This document shows positions 18,713 to 28,098 of a stretch of 64,000 nucleotides of DNA, piece after piece; the first letter of the stretch is position 1; each line of letters begins with the position of its first letter. The stretch covers positions 1-64,000 of the forward strand of contig JACPUV010000021.1 in NCBI GenBank assembly GCA_016192105.1, given 5' to 3'. This DNA comes from Sphingobacteriales bacterium. Lineage in GTDB: Bacteria; Bacteroidota; Bacteroidia; Chitinophagales; Chitinophagaceae. A model generated the notes under the pieces. It had not been told where the DNA came from. It was given only the letters and a program-made list of their open reading frames with translations, and made no database searches. A program made the translations under genes and the position numbers.

Positions 18713-19018
18713 ATGAAAAAGTACATTTTGGGTTTACTGGCTGTAATGATTGCCGTTACAATCAGCGCCTTCACGATCGTAAAAGGGAACAATAGTAAGA
18801 AAGCACAGTCACTTTACTGGTACGATACCAATGCAGCAGGTACCCAGCTCCTATCCTTTATTGATCAGGGTGAAAAAGCGGATATTATGGTAACTACCGG
18901 ATGCGAGGACGATCTGAACCAGGATTTCTGCGCCCGCGGTTATGAAAGCCCGCAAACATTGGGTACCGCACCTGTCCCCTCAGACGAGGAGATCCTGAAA
19001 ACAGAAGTGACGCCCTAA
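18713..19018 (+). CDS. Small exported two-cysteine protein (DUF6520-like)
   Basis: 101 residues. A signal peptide (MKKYILGLLAVMIAVTISAF) is followed by a Tyr/Trp-containing segment (SLYWYDTN) and a motif with two cysteines at 64 and 73 (TTGCEDDLNQDFCARGY). This resembles the DUF6520 family, small exported Bacteroidota proteins of unknown function; recognised by pattern only. It stands next to a TlpA-like thioredoxin and a MauE-like remnant, which suggests that its cysteine pair is a redox substrate. It has its own terminator. Confidence 0.75.
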   Translation: MKKYILGLLAVMIAVTISAFTIVKGNNSKKAQSLYWYDTNAAGTQLLSFIDQGEKADIMVTTGCEDDLNQDFCARGYESPQTLGTAPVPSDEEILKTEVTP

Positions 19019-19037
19019 GTGATTTAACATTTCATAA

Positions 19038-19066
19038 GCAGCCGGCAGGTTTGCCGGCTGCCTTTT
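19038..19066 (+). terminator. Rho-independent terminator after the small two-cysteine gene
   Basis: A 10-bp perfect GC-rich stem (GCAGCCGGCA at 19038-19047 with TGCCGGCTGC at 19052-19061) has a 4-nt loop and is followed by CTTTT. Its end overlaps the stop codon of the convergent thioredoxin gene. Confidence 0.88.
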
Positions 19067-20408
19067 AATCTGTTTTCTCCTTAACCACCAAGAACTCAGT
19101 AACTGCCATCTCTTCACAAATCTCCAGGCCGAACTGGCGCAGGTGCGCATTATAAGCAGCAATACTCTTTATTCCATCCACAGGCTTTACGAGATCAATA
19201 TTACCAGTGTACTCTGTTTTGTCCACAAGGGGCTTTTTCATCCCCGCATGAAATATTTCGCTCCGGAGAGATGTAACAAAGAAATTAACTGAACTGTTTT
19301 TCATATAGATACTGTCGGTAAGAATTGAATCCCGCAAAATAGCCTGGTAACTGGGCCGGTTTTCAAAGTTCCTCTTAGCGGCTAATAATTCCCTGTTCAC
19401 ACAGCGTAATACAAAACAGGGCACTTCCTTCTTCTCAATGCTAACCCGTAGGTTAAAATACCTGCATAAGTCTTCTTGCATAAACCGGAAGAGTTCGTTC
19501 CCCCGGTTAACCGGGAGCGAGCAATCATAGCGATAAATATTTTCCATGACCCATTTGCGATACGAAGAATCGCCCAAGGATCCACGCGGTTTGGGGCTAA
19601 TATAGGCATTACTGTCTGTAACATGCAATTCAACATTCAAACCATATCGAAAAAAAAACTTTCCACCCCCCTCCCCGAACGCGCGCACCAGGAGATCAGT
19701 GATGGACCCATGATTCTCCGATAACCGAATTAGCCGCCCATCCATATATTTTATCCCCTTGGAAAAGGTCCCGATACTGGCACCTGGAAGATACCGGGCG
19801 ATATAAGAATAATACTGCAGGCCTTTCAGGTACTCCTTATTCGTCTGCTCAAAAAGCGGAGCTTTTTGTATAAAATCATCATAGGGTACTTTCTGCTCAA
19901 TATCCGGATCTTTTCCAGCCAAAAATGCTGCCAGGCCACTGTCCGTTACGTAAGAACTTGTGAACCGAAAAATTCCTTTCCGGTCAAACCACGCAATATT
20001 TGGTAAGCCTGATGTAGGAAACATTTTAAAAAAATTCGCCCCGCCAGTTATCATAGTAACCGCAGGCCGGCGGATCGTTTTTCGGAATTTGACAAATAAC
20101 TGCTCTGTTTTTTCCTTGCTCTCCGGGTTTATTAATATAAATTGAACCTGGTCCTGGTATTTTTTCTGCAGCATCTCAGTTTTAGGAAAACTCCCGAGAC
20201 AGGAAGAGCAATTAAAACTCCAAAAATCAAGTATCAGTATTTTCTTTCCCTTTTTCACATCTGAAAAATCAACCCCCGATAAAGTAGAAAGTGATTCTAA
20301 CAGATGATCCGTAATTTTTTCTCCTCTCTCCGGCACCTGGGCCAGGCTTATTGAGAAGTTTTGGAAAAGGCATTCTATCACAATAAAACACAATAAAATA
20401 TGACGCAT
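19065..20408 (-). CDS. TlpA-like thioredoxin-domain protein, exported
   Basis: 447 residues. A signal peptide ends near SLAQ. A thioredoxin fold (about 50-170) has the active-site pair Cys67/Cys70 (FWSFNCSSCLGSFPK) and a cis-proline region (TSGLPNIAWFDRKG). The long C-terminal part (180-447) is a separate region whose end (RQFGLEICEEMAVTEFLVVK) recalls the DUF3738 type of domain. It is the first gene downstream of SusD on the minus strand (26 bases apart), so it belongs to the SusCD transcript. It probably acts in periplasmic disulfide exchange; the CSSC motif is typical of TlpA-like reductants. Confidence 0.82.
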   Translation of the reverse strand: MRHILLCFIVIECLFQNFSISLAQVPERGEKITDHLLESLSTLSGVDFSDVKKGKKILILDFWSFNCSSCLGSFPKTEMLQKKYQDQVQFILINPESKEKTEQLFVKFRKTIRRPAVTMITGGANFFKMFPTSGLPNIAWFDRKGIFRFTSSYVTDSGLAAFLAGKDPDIEQKVPYDDFIQKAPLFEQTNKEYLKGLQYYSYIARYLPGASIGTFSKGIKYMDGRLIRLSENHGSITDLLVRAFGEGGGKFFFRYGLNVELHVTDSNAYISPKPRGSLGDSSYRKWVMENIYRYDCSLPVNRGNELFRFMQEDLCRYFNLRVSIEKKEVPCFVLRCVNRELLAAKRNFENRPSYQAILRDSILTDSIYMKNSSVNFFVTSLRSEIFHAGMKKPLVDKTEYTGNIDLVKPVDGIKSIAAYNAHLRQFGLEICEEMAVTEFLVVKEKTD

Positions 20409-20434
20409 GAAAATTTATTTAAGTAGTAAAGAAA

Positions 20435-21853
20435 TCAATACCCCGGATTTTGAACCAAGAAGGCATTCAGTGTAATTTCATTAAACGGAATGGGCCACAA
20501 CCTGTCGTATTCCTGCCATAACCCTGGTTTTTGAGCTGTCATTACCGCCTCCAGCAGTTGCCACCTCTTCAGGTCCATCCACCGGTGCCCCCATTCAGCA
20601 AAAAATTCAATTCTTCTCTCTTGTACAATGGCCGTACTGACTTCATCCACCGTATTAGCGGAAGTGTTTGGTAACCCAGCCCTGTTCCTGATTCTATTAA
20701 TATCCTGTTTTGCCCCATCGGTATTCCCTTGCCTTAACCGTGCTTCTGCTCTGATCAGGTAAGCCTCCGCCTTGCGGAAGACTATATTGGCTTCAGTAAT
20801 GGTATTGGCCGACCTTACCTTATACTTATATGGATACGTATAGGACTGGTTATTAATCACTACCGTCTTAGTCCAGGCCGTTTTCCGTTGATCGTTTGGT
20901 TCAAATCCGCTGAGCAGGGAAGGACTAAGCACAAAACCAGGCCGGCTACCAGATGAAGAGGGAATAAAAAAATTACCCTCGGGCGAATTAATGGATACCG
21001 AGTTACTTACAAATAACATTTTCCATAGAATTTCCTGACTGTTCAACAAGAAAACATTGTTCATCCCTGTTACCAGTATGTAGGGACTATTTTCAATTAT
21101 AGCTGTAGCTTCTCTTTCCGCCTCCTCCCAATTTTCCCTGTAAAGAAGTAGGCGTGCCAGCAGATTACGGGCAGCCCAGCTATTGGGTCTTGCATTATTA
21201 TTTATCGGTGCCGCAGGCAAATGCAGTATGGCATCTCTGAGATCAGTTTCGATCTGCTCCAGTATAAATCCAGTACCGGTGCGGGGCAGGTTGGAGTTGA
21301 TAGAATAGTCTGTACCTGTTACGAATGGCAGATCCCCGAAATATTGAACGAGGTTAAAGTAAACAAGAGCCCTGACTAAGCGGGCTTCCGCGCTAAACTG
21401 CCCTTTTATGCTATCACTCATTCCCGTCGATTTCTGAATTCCCCCGAGAATGGCATTGGCCTGGTAAATAATGGAGTAGGCATTTGCCCAAAATCTTGAC
21501 TGCAACGTGGAAGTGCTTGCCAACAGGCTGTTTTGCTGATAGGGGTCGTAGGTAGTGCTGGCCGTGGTATTGATTAATTCATCCGACGCCAGCCCGGAAA
21601 ACAAGCTGATCCCCCCGCAAAACATATTGCCGGTGCTGTTATTCATCTTAGTATATAAACCCACAATAGCAGACTGGGCAGTCGCATCGGATTCAAATAT
21701 CCTCTCTTCCATCAGTTCTGTTGGCGGGGATTCCACCTGAATAAATTTCCTACAGCCTGAAGTGAAAAGGCTATTGAAAATGATGAGTACATAAATGAAC
21801 CCATTCAGGCATTTGGATTCCCTTGCTTTATATTCACTTTTCCTAAAATACAT
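20435..21853 (-). CDS. SusD/RagB-family substrate-binding lipoprotein
   Basis: 472 residues. A lipoprotein signal (FNSLFTSGC, cysteine at about 34) anchors it at the cell surface. The SusD fold of TPR-like helices is visible in SAIVGLYTKMNN, AEARLVRALVYFNLVQYFGD and RKAEAYLIRAEARLRQGNTD, and the C-terminal VQERRIEFFAEWGHRWMDLK is a family hallmark. It caps the SusC receptor encoded 9 bases upstream. The ligand is unknown; no glycanase or peptidase lies next to it. Confidence 0.95.
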   Translation of the reverse strand: MYFRKSEYKARESKCLNGFIYVLIIFNSLFTSGCRKFIQVESPPTELMEERIFESDATAQSAIVGLYTKMNNSTGNMFCGGISLFSGLASDELINTTASTTYDPYQQNSLLASTSTLQSRFWANAYSIIYQANAILGGIQKSTGMSDSIKGQFSAEARLVRALVYFNLVQYFGDLPFVTGTDYSINSNLPRTGTGFILEQIETDLRDAILHLPAAPINNNARPNSWAARNLLARLLLYRENWEEAEREATAIIENSPYILVTGMNNVFLLNSQEILWKMLFVSNSVSINSPEGNFFIPSSSGSRPGFVLSPSLLSGFEPNDQRKTAWTKTVVINNQSYTYPYKYKVRSANTITEANIVFRKAEAYLIRAEARLRQGNTDGAKQDINRIRNRAGLPNTSANTVDEVSTAIVQERRIEFFAEWGHRWMDLKRWQLLEAVMTAQKPGLWQEYDRLWPIPFNEITLNAFLVQNPGY

Positions 21854-21862
21854 AAGACTGAT

Positions 21863-24800
21863 TTAAAATGTTATTTGAATTCCCGCCGTAATGGTACGCA
21901 GCGGCGGAAGTCGGTAAAGGCTTTGATTCTCAGGGTCCGCCCCTTTGTATCGTGACAGGGTAAAAAGGTTTTGAAATTGCATGTACAACCTGCAACTAAG
22001 GCTTTTTAATCGCTTATCATCACGCAATTGGTAGGATAAATACAGGTTTTTCAGGCGTACAAAGGAAGCGTCGCTGTAAGCCCCATCCGAACCTGCCAAT
22101 CGCAAAATCTTGGAGGAAGCTTCTCCTGAGCTATTCGCAGAATACATCTGAATTGGGGAATGATCCCCCGGATGCCGCCATCTCTTCAATACATCAACCG
22201 GCTGATTTGAAAAATATCCCGGTGAACTCGTAATATCAAATCGATAATCAGCCCCAATTTGTTTCCTGAATTCAGCCAGTAACTGCAGGCCGAATCGTTT
22301 ATAGGTAACCGAGTGGCTCAATCCTCCATAAAATATGGGATCAAGCCGGCCATTTATCACATAGTCTTTGCTGTTCAGAAGACCATCATTGTTTAAATCC
22401 CTGAACTGGTATAATCCGGTCAGCGGATCCACCCCCAGGTAATCATATTTATAAATCAGATTCAGCGGTTGACCGACCACGTATGTAGTGGAATAAGATG
22501 AAAAGGCCAATCCCGGATATGAAAGGAGCTTATTTTTCCCAATAGTAATATTCAGTACTGCATTCCAATTGAAACTTCTCGTATTGATGATTTTCCCTTC
22601 CATAAAAACCTCCCATCCCCGGTTTTGGACAAGGGCCGGGATATTTCGTGCAGCCAAAGTTGAAAAACCTGTTTGGGAAGGCAACGGATATCCCACTAAC
22701 TGATTATTGCTCCTGTTTCTGAAATAACCCAGATTTAGCAATAACCTGTCCTGAAAAAACCCGAGTTCAAGACCGGCTTGAAGTTTCCGGTTTATCTCCC
22801 AGGCAAAATCAGGATTCGTCAGCCGGGTAGGAATAAGGGCTGCTGTCTGCTGATACGGAGCAGTGTTACTCCTCCAGGTACTCATAAATTTATAATCCCC
22901 GATCTGATCATTCCCTGAACTGCCATAACTAAACCTTAATTTTCCGTAACTCAGGGCTTTTACTTTCTTTCTGATAAATTTTTCTTCACTGAATATCCAG
23001 GCGGCACCCGCAGCGGTAAAAAAAGCAAACTGTTTTCCCGGTCCGAACCGACTGGAACCGTCCCGGCGGCCACTGAAATTCAGCAGGTATTTATCAGACC
23101 GGTTATAATTTATCCTCCCGAAAAAGGCCCCATATCGGTAATCCGAAAAACTGTTGCTCCCCCGGATGGATGCAGCCGCGGATAAAGAACCGAGCAGGTT
23201 ATCATTAACATACCCCTCCGCCTCCAATAATGCGCTTCGACTGATGGTCCGTTGCCAGGTACCTCCTGATAGTATGCTAACAGTTCCGAACCTGAATAGT
23301 CGGGTATATTCTACCTGGGGTTCAAGCACCCAGCTTTGTGAAAATCGTTGCCCGAATGAAGAACGCCCACTGCTTGCCACCGCGGGATTCTGAGAAGATA
23401 ATGGGAATAACTTTGACTCATGAAAATCTGTGCTATTATACCCGGACGATATTTTTATAACCGGCCCTTGATTAAACTGATAAGAAAGCAGCAGGTTTCC
23501 AATAAGATTCCTGCTTTCTCCACTATAAGATTGTTTCAGGTATGCAAGTGGATTTACTATTCCGACCGAACTGTATGGTATACCATTATCCTCCCATTTT
23601 AGTTCGCCCAGGCTGTCTGTTAAGCCAGGAAGATGGGGAATGAGTCCGATCGATCGGGTAAGATCCGTCCCGGCAAGCTTATTAATGTCATCTGAAAAAC
23701 CGCTGCTAAATCCCAGGGAAAACTTTTTGTCGGTTGACTGATGATTCAGGTTAAACCGAACAGATAACCGGTTATCCGTTTGATCACCGGGGAATACCGT
23801 ATTCTCCCGGTGTACCCCGCCGCTTAAAAAATAGCGGGTTCGCCCGGCCCCACCTGACAACGTAACCTGTATTTCACTGATCTTGGCCGTACCACCAATA
23901 AGCTCTTTCTTCCAATCTGTATAGCGAGTTGTATCCCAATACAGCAAATCCGGAGCATAACCTGGATCCAGGAAATTATTACTCAATACAGCTCCGTCAT
24001 TTGCAATACCCTCCAGCCTCATTTCCGTGTACTGCCGGGTATTCAGCATGGTAGCAGTCCGCGTTACCTTGCTAAATCCAGTGTATATATTAAGACCAAT
24101 ACTGGTTTTCCCGGGCTTTCCTTTTTTTGTAGTAACAAGAATAACACCATTTGCACCCCGACTTCCATAGATAGCTGTAGCATCCGCATCTTTCAGCACC
24201 TCGATACTTTCAATATCTGCGGGGTTGATTAATTGAAGCGGGCTTAATCCATAACCTTCATCCGGGTTACCCGCAGCAGATATTAATTGGTTAAGATTAT
24301 TATTCCCCGGAGCATAGGGTACTCCGTCAATAATAAACAGAGGATCATTGGTTACTAACCGGGTCAGCAGGTTTCCTTTTGCGCCAATTGATTGCTGACC
24401 CTGGATTTGTATTTTGAAAGCGGCTCCGGGCACACCACTTGTCTGTGTGATTAGCAAACCCGACACCCTTGCCTGAAGTGCAGCTAACGGATTACTTACC
24501 GGTTGCCGGCTTATTTCTTCAGCTGCTACCCTGCCCACATTACCGGTATTCAGTCGGCGGGTGGTCTTCCCATAAGCGATCAATACAGTTTCATCCAGAG
24601 AACTGATACTGCGGGTCAGGGTAATATTTATTACTCCACCCGGCGGACAGCGCAATTCCCTGCTTATATACCCAACACAGGTTACAATAATAACCGGGTT
24701 ACTTTCATTCGACTCAAGCTCCCAAACGCCCTGTTCATTACTAGCAGTAGCCAGTTTGGTGTTTTTAACGGCTATTGTCGCACCGGCAATCCCTTCTCCT

Positions 24801-25264
24801 TCTTCATTAACGACCCGGCCACGGAGCTTAGCAAATAAACCCGTCACATCAACCACTGCTTTTCTAACTTCCTTTCGTTGTATGATGATATAGTGATCCC
24901 TCAGTTCATAACGAAGTGGCTGGTCTTTCAGGCAAAATGCCATTACTTCTTCCAGGCTGGCATTTATCATACTGATATCAACCGGTTTTGTACCCATCAG
25001 CTCCTCTTTCACAAAAACAAACCGATAGAAACTTTGCGTCTCAACAGCTGCAAACACTTTTTCAAGGTTTACCTGCTTCATTTGAATAGTAAATGATTGG
25101 CTATAACCGTGGCCGTAGGCCTGTAATAATCCGGCAGTCAGGATTAGCAGCAGCTTCATGGAAATGACTCTTTTAATTGTTTGCCTTCCAATAAAAGTGG
25201 GGGGCGCTATATGCTCCCGCCACGCTACTGCAGAACCGCCCCATTCAGAAGAGCATTTTTGCAT
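21863..25264 (-). CDS. SusC/RagA TonB-linked receptor with STN signalling domain
   Basis: 1133 residues. An N-terminal extension of 35 residues precedes the signal peptide (MKLLLILTAGLLQAYGHGYS). Then follow an STN/secretin domain (about 57-130) that contacts FecR, a carboxypeptidase-regulatory domain (about 150-215), a plug (ALQARVSGLLITQTSG, then DPLFIIDGVPY) and the large barrel. The SusC signature GSRGANGVILVTTKKG is present. The STN domain plus adjacent FecR and sigma genes show control by substrate-dependent cell-surface signalling. The start could instead be ATG 25159, but such extensions are common in the family. Confidence 0.95.
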   Translation of the reverse strand: MQKCSSEWGGSAVAWREHIAPPTFIGRQTIKRVISMKLLLILTAGLLQAYGHGYSQSFTIQMKQVNLEKVFAAVETQSFYRFVFVKEELMGTKPVDISMINASLEEVMAFCLKDQPLRYELRDHYIIIQRKEVRKAVVDVTGLFAKLRGRVVNEEGEGIAGATIAVKNTKLATASNEQGVWELESNESNPVIIVTCVGYISRELRCPPGGVINITLTRSISSLDETVLIAYGKTTRRLNTGNVGRVAAEEISRQPVSNPLAALQARVSGLLITQTSGVPGAAFKIQIQGQQSIGAKGNLLTRLVTNDPLFIIDGVPYAPGNNNLNQLISAAGNPDEGYGLSPLQLINPADIESIEVLKDADATAIYGSRGANGVILVTTKKGKPGKTSIGLNIYTGFSKVTRTATMLNTRQYTEMRLEGIANDGAVLSNNFLDPGYAPDLLYWDTTRYTDWKKELIGGTAKISEIQVTLSGGAGRTRYFLSGGVHRENTVFPGDQTDNRLSVRFNLNHQSTDKKFSLGFSSGFSDDINKLAGTDLTRSIGLIPHLPGLTDSLGELKWEDNGIPYSSVGIVNPLAYLKQSYSGESRNLIGNLLLSYQFNQGPVIKISSGYNSTDFHESKLFPLSSQNPAVASSGRSSFGQRFSQSWVLEPQVEYTRLFRFGTVSILSGGTWQRTISRSALLEAEGYVNDNLLGSLSAAASIRGSNSFSDYRYGAFFGRINYNRSDKYLLNFSGRRDGSSRFGPGKQFAFFTAAGAAWIFSEEKFIRKKVKALSYGKLRFSYGSSGNDQIGDYKFMSTWRSNTAPYQQTAALIPTRLTNPDFAWEINRKLQAGLELGFFQDRLLLNLGYFRNRSNNQLVGYPLPSQTGFSTLAARNIPALVQNRGWEVFMEGKIINTRSFNWNAVLNITIGKNKLLSYPGLAFSSYSTTYVVGQPLNLIYKYDYLGVDPLTGLYQFRDLNNDGLLNSKDYVINGRLDPIFYGGLSHSVTYKRFGLQLLAEFRKQIGADYRFDITSSPGYFSNQPVDVLKRWRHPGDHSPIQMYSANSSGEASSKILRLAGSDGAYSDASFVRLKNLYLSYQLRDDKRLKSLSCRLYMQFQNLFTLSRYKGADPENQSLYRLPPLRTITAGIQITF

Positions 25265-25333
25265 AACTTTGGTCAGTTTGGGTGATTAAATAAGATTCTC
25301 TACCGTTTTTTATTCAGGTCAGCCCAAACAATT

Positions 25334-25385
25334 GCTTTGTACTCGTTACAAAGCTCCCGTCCCGGCCGTAATCCGGGACGGTTTT
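25334..25385 (-). promoter_or_regulatory. Two tandem hairpins between fecR and susC
   Basis: Hairpin one is GCTTTGTA (25334-25341) with TACAAAGC (25347-25354), 5-nt loop. Hairpin two is CCGTCCCGG (25357-25365) with CCGGGACGG (25373-25381), 7-nt loop. On the minus strand the GC-rich hairpin comes first and is followed by GAGCTTTG, so it may end the sigma/FecR transcript; the second could then lie in the susC leader. No strong T run follows. Confidence 0.5.
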
Positions 25386-25458
25386 GTTCAGACCCACCCT
25401 GGTCCTTCATTTTATTTTCGATAATAAATCAATTCATCCTTCCTTATCCGTTGCCCCG

Positions 25459-26724
25459 CTACCGGTTGATAAAAATCTTTCTGCCCTCCAACCTGAATTT
25501 CACCCCTTTGGTGGCCTCCAGTATCCCCAGCAATTTTTCCACCGGTTCATTCCGGTAAATTGTCGCAGTAAAGTGATAATCCACCTTGTCCTCGTAAACT
25601 ATTTCAGCACCATACCAGCGGCTAACCTGTCGCATAATCTCATTGATCGTTGCATTCTTAAATTTGAACTCCCCGTTTTTCCACGCTACCGCCAATTCCG
25701 TGTTTACCCCGCTGACAACTTCGGTTTCCCCCATTAGGCCGGTATGGGCCTGCTGACCGGGACTTAATTCCTTTTGCAATCCACCACCTTGCAGATCTCC
25801 GGCTTTTACCCTGCCTTCCAGTAGTGTAGTGGCGATATAAGGTTCATCGCCATAAGCATTTACGTTAAACCGGGTACCGAGGACTTCTATTGCAGCATGT
25901 TCCCCAACCTTGACAATAAACGGTTTCTTTATCTCAGGTTTTTTCGAATCAATTGACTTCGTCACTTCAAAATAACCCTCCCCTTTCAGCTCCACTACTC
26001 TTTCTTTACCGGTAAAAGCTACTGGGTACTTTAAAGAGGAGGAAGAATTCAGCCATACGCGTGTTCCATCGGGAAGCAATACACTGTATTGTCCGCCTAC
26101 GGACGTTTGCAGTATATGATAAGCAACCATCCTGCCGTCCGGGTTCTCATAACTCAACTGCCCATCTGCTGTTTTCAACACATCACTGCCGCTGCTGGAG
26201 TCCAACAAGCCGTTTTCTGCAACGGCCAGGTTTATTGAACGACCATCAGCCAGAGTCAGCATAGCATAATTTCCACCAGGGAGGATACTTTGATTAGTCA
26301 GGGGTTTCTCCAGGTGTTGCTTAAAATATTCCATACGGTTAAAAAAATAAAAAAGCCCCACGAGCAGCAGGATGGAGGCTGCTACAGCATAGTTAATAAA
26401 GTTCACGCCGGTCTTCTTTTTAGCAGGGCTATTAAATTTGATCCCTCCTTTCAATCTTTGAAGTATGGCTCCTGTATCCGGCTCTCCCATCCTACGTAAC
26501 TCATCCCTGATTACAGCCGGATCAGTCAACTCCTCAAAAAACAATTGGTTCCTTTCACTGGCTGTGATCCATTCATCCAACTCATCATGTTCCTGGTTGC
26601 TAAGACTATTCCGCAAATATCCAGCTATCAGGTAGGCGATTCGTTCTACCTCCTCTATACTCTTTATGTGCTGATCATCCGGTTTCATGCTATTAAGGTA
26701 AAAACTTTTTTTGTCGTCCCCCAT
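25459..26724 (-). CDS. FecR-family anti-sigma factor
   Basis: 421 residues. A cytoplasmic N-terminal region (about 20-95) would bind the sigma factor. One membrane helix (NYAVAASILLLVGLFYFFNR, about 108-127) leads to the periplasmic FecR domain (SVLLPDGTRVWLNSSSSLKY, VVELKGEGYFEV) and a C-terminal DUF4974 domain (FKNATINEIMRQVSRWYGAE). It passes the signal from the STN domain of SusC to the sigma factor encoded 82 bases upstream. Start 26724 is used; an internal ATG at 26688 (MKPDDQ) is possible. Confidence 0.93.
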   Translation of the reverse strand: MGDDKKSFYLNSMKPDDQHIKSIEEVERIAYLIAGYLRNSLSNQEHDELDEWITASERNQLFFEELTDPAVIRDELRRMGEPDTGAILQRLKGGIKFNSPAKKKTGVNFINYAVAASILLLVGLFYFFNRMEYFKQHLEKPLTNQSILPGGNYAMLTLADGRSINLAVAENGLLDSSSGSDVLKTADGQLSYENPDGRMVAYHILQTSVGGQYSVLLPDGTRVWLNSSSSLKYPVAFTGKERVVELKGEGYFEVTKSIDSKKPEIKKPFIVKVGEHAAIEVLGTRFNVNAYGDEPYIATTLLEGRVKAGDLQGGGLQKELSPGQQAHTGLMGETEVVSGVNTELAVAWKNGEFKFKNATINEIMRQVSRWYGAEIVYEDKVDYHFTATIYRNEPVEKLLGILEATKGVKFRLEGRKIFINR

Positions 26725-26806
26725 TATTACGAGGCAATCAGCGGACGAAAAGACTACAAATCCCTAAAAAAAATGAAAGTTTGAGATCCGCTACTCAAAA
26801 AACAGG

Positions 26807-27400
26807 CTACAATACAAGATTAGCTGAAGAGGATAAAATAAAGAGCAGCAGGTCGGCGGGGGTTATCCTGCTCTTTAAAAAAGCCAGCGCCCTGGCCTTA
26901 TGTGTTTTTATGGTACTGACTGATAACCCTGTTTCCCCAGAAATATCCTTAACTGATTTACCATCAATAAATAGCTGAACAAATACCTGGCGACAGGCCT
27001 GAGGCAATTCTTCAATAGCCTGGTATACTTCACATAACAATTCAGTTCTAAGCAGCTGATCCAGTGCATTTCGGTCATTGTCAATAAAGCTTGTTTCCTC
27101 GTCTCCGTCGTTGTTTAAAACCCACACAGCATGCTGGCTACCGGTACGGCTGCGTATTGACTCCCTGTAAACAGTTGTATATAAATACCCCTTCAAACCC
27201 GTAGCAGATTGTATGCTTTCCCGTTTTGACCAGACTTTCATAAAGCAATCACTCACTAATTCTTCCGGTTCCCGCGATTTTAGTCGTCGCGAAAAAAATA
27301 CCAACGCCCGAAAATACAGTTTGAAAAAAAACGTAAACCCCTCCTCCTCACCCTGAAGAAAGGAGTTAAAATAAAGCTCCACCTCCGTTGATTTTACCAT
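26807..27400 (-). CDS. ECF RNA polymerase sigma factor
   Basis: About 197 residues. Region 2 is visible in FFKLYFRALVFFSRRL and ELVSDCFMKVWSKRE, and region 4 in IEELPQACRQVFVQLFIDG with the helix-turn-helix ISGETGLSVSTIKTHKARAL. It is the FecI-like sigma of the sigma/FecR/SusC/SusD unit. ATG 27400 is preferred, with AGG 7 bases upstream; an in-frame GTG two codons earlier is an alternative. Confidence 0.92.
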   Translation of the reverse strand: MVKSTEVELYFNSFLQGEEEGFTFFFKLYFRALVFFSRRLKSREPEELVSDCFMKVWSKRESIQSATGLKGYLYTTVYRESIRSRTGSQHAVWVLNNDGDEETSFIDNDRNALDQLLRTELLCEVYQAIEELPQACRQVFVQLFIDGKSVKDISGETGLSVSTIKTHKARALAFLKSRITPADLLLFILSSSANLVL

Positions 27401-27647
27401 TTTCACCTGTTAAAAAATGTTTGCAGGGAATATCCAAGTTCCCCATATTATCGGGCTGTTGTTAAGCCGACCTGTGCTGGCAAAGCAGTTTATCCACAGT
27501 TGACGCCGGCCGTAAATTCAAGCCTGTACCTGAAATGTTCTTATTGCTGAAACTGGATATCAACGAATACACCGGGCGATGGATACTGTATTCGATGCCT
27601 GGGGATTTATCTTTTCATTCAGGACTAAAGGCTCATTAGTAAACAAT
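27401..27647. other. Intergenic stretch upstream of sigma gene
   Basis: About 250 bases between the divergent sigma gene and the second direct-repeat copy. It contains one isolated perfect DnaA box (TTATCCACA, 27490-27498) but no cluster, and no recognisable gene. Confidence 0.5.
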
Positions 27648-28092
27648 ATTACACATATTATGTACATAACGGCACATTTTTGTACATTTTTTTATACATA
27701 ACCTATCCTTCCTTTACCGGGTGAGCAGCAAACAGCATAAACTGAACCGGGGGCAGATCCTCGCCACGGCGGTGGAAGCATCCGGCCTGAAAAAGGAAGA
27801 AGCAGCAAAGAAAGCAGGATACACCCGCTCCGCCTATTACAAGCATATTGAAAACCCGGACCTGGATTTTTCGATCCTGATCGCCTATGGCAAGGCCCTC
27901 CGCCATGATTTTACGGAGGAGATACCCGGAATGCCCGGGTACCTGATGGAAGAATTGAGTGAAATTTATGGAGACCCCGGGAACATGGAGGAGGCCCGGC
28001 AATTGATAGCGAAACTGAAAAATAAATGCCTGGAACTATTGGAAAAATATAACCGGCTGATAGAAGAAAAATGGAACGAGGAGAGGGGAAAA
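27648..28092 (+). repeat. Direct repeat, copy 2 (promoter plus small regulator gene)
   Basis: Partner of 16591-17035. The 73 bases before the GTG share ATTACACATAT, ATG, ATAA, GG, ACAT, GTA and TTTTATACA at matching positions. Differences are concentrated in the central half-sites (ATGTACATAA, TTGTACATTT), where copy 1 has a different palindrome, so the two regulators may have diverged in operator preference. Confidence 0.8.
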
Positions 28093-28098
28093 AAATAA
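27721..28098 (+). CDS. Small helix-turn-helix regulator, copy 2
   Basis: 125 residues, GTG start, about 80% identical by eye to the protein at 16664. The DNA-binding region is nearly unchanged (RGQILATAVEASGLKKEEAA, AGYTRSAYYKHIENPDLDF). The C-terminal helix is AKLKNKCLELLEKYNRLIEE. No membrane or ligand domain is present. It lies at the right-hand end of the sigma/FecR/SusCD block, divergent from the sigma gene. Confidence 0.8.
   Translation: MSSKQHKLNRGQILATAVEASGLKKEEAAKKAGYTRSAYYKHIENPDLDFSILIAYGKALRHDFTEEIPGMPGYLMEELSEIYGDPGNMEEARQLIAKLKNKCLELLEKYNRLIEEKWNEERGKK

Noticed and set aside
27490..27498. Perfect DnaA box TTATCCACA, possible origin
   Set aside because: A single box without a cluster, AT-rich unwinding region or dnaA/dnaN neighbours.
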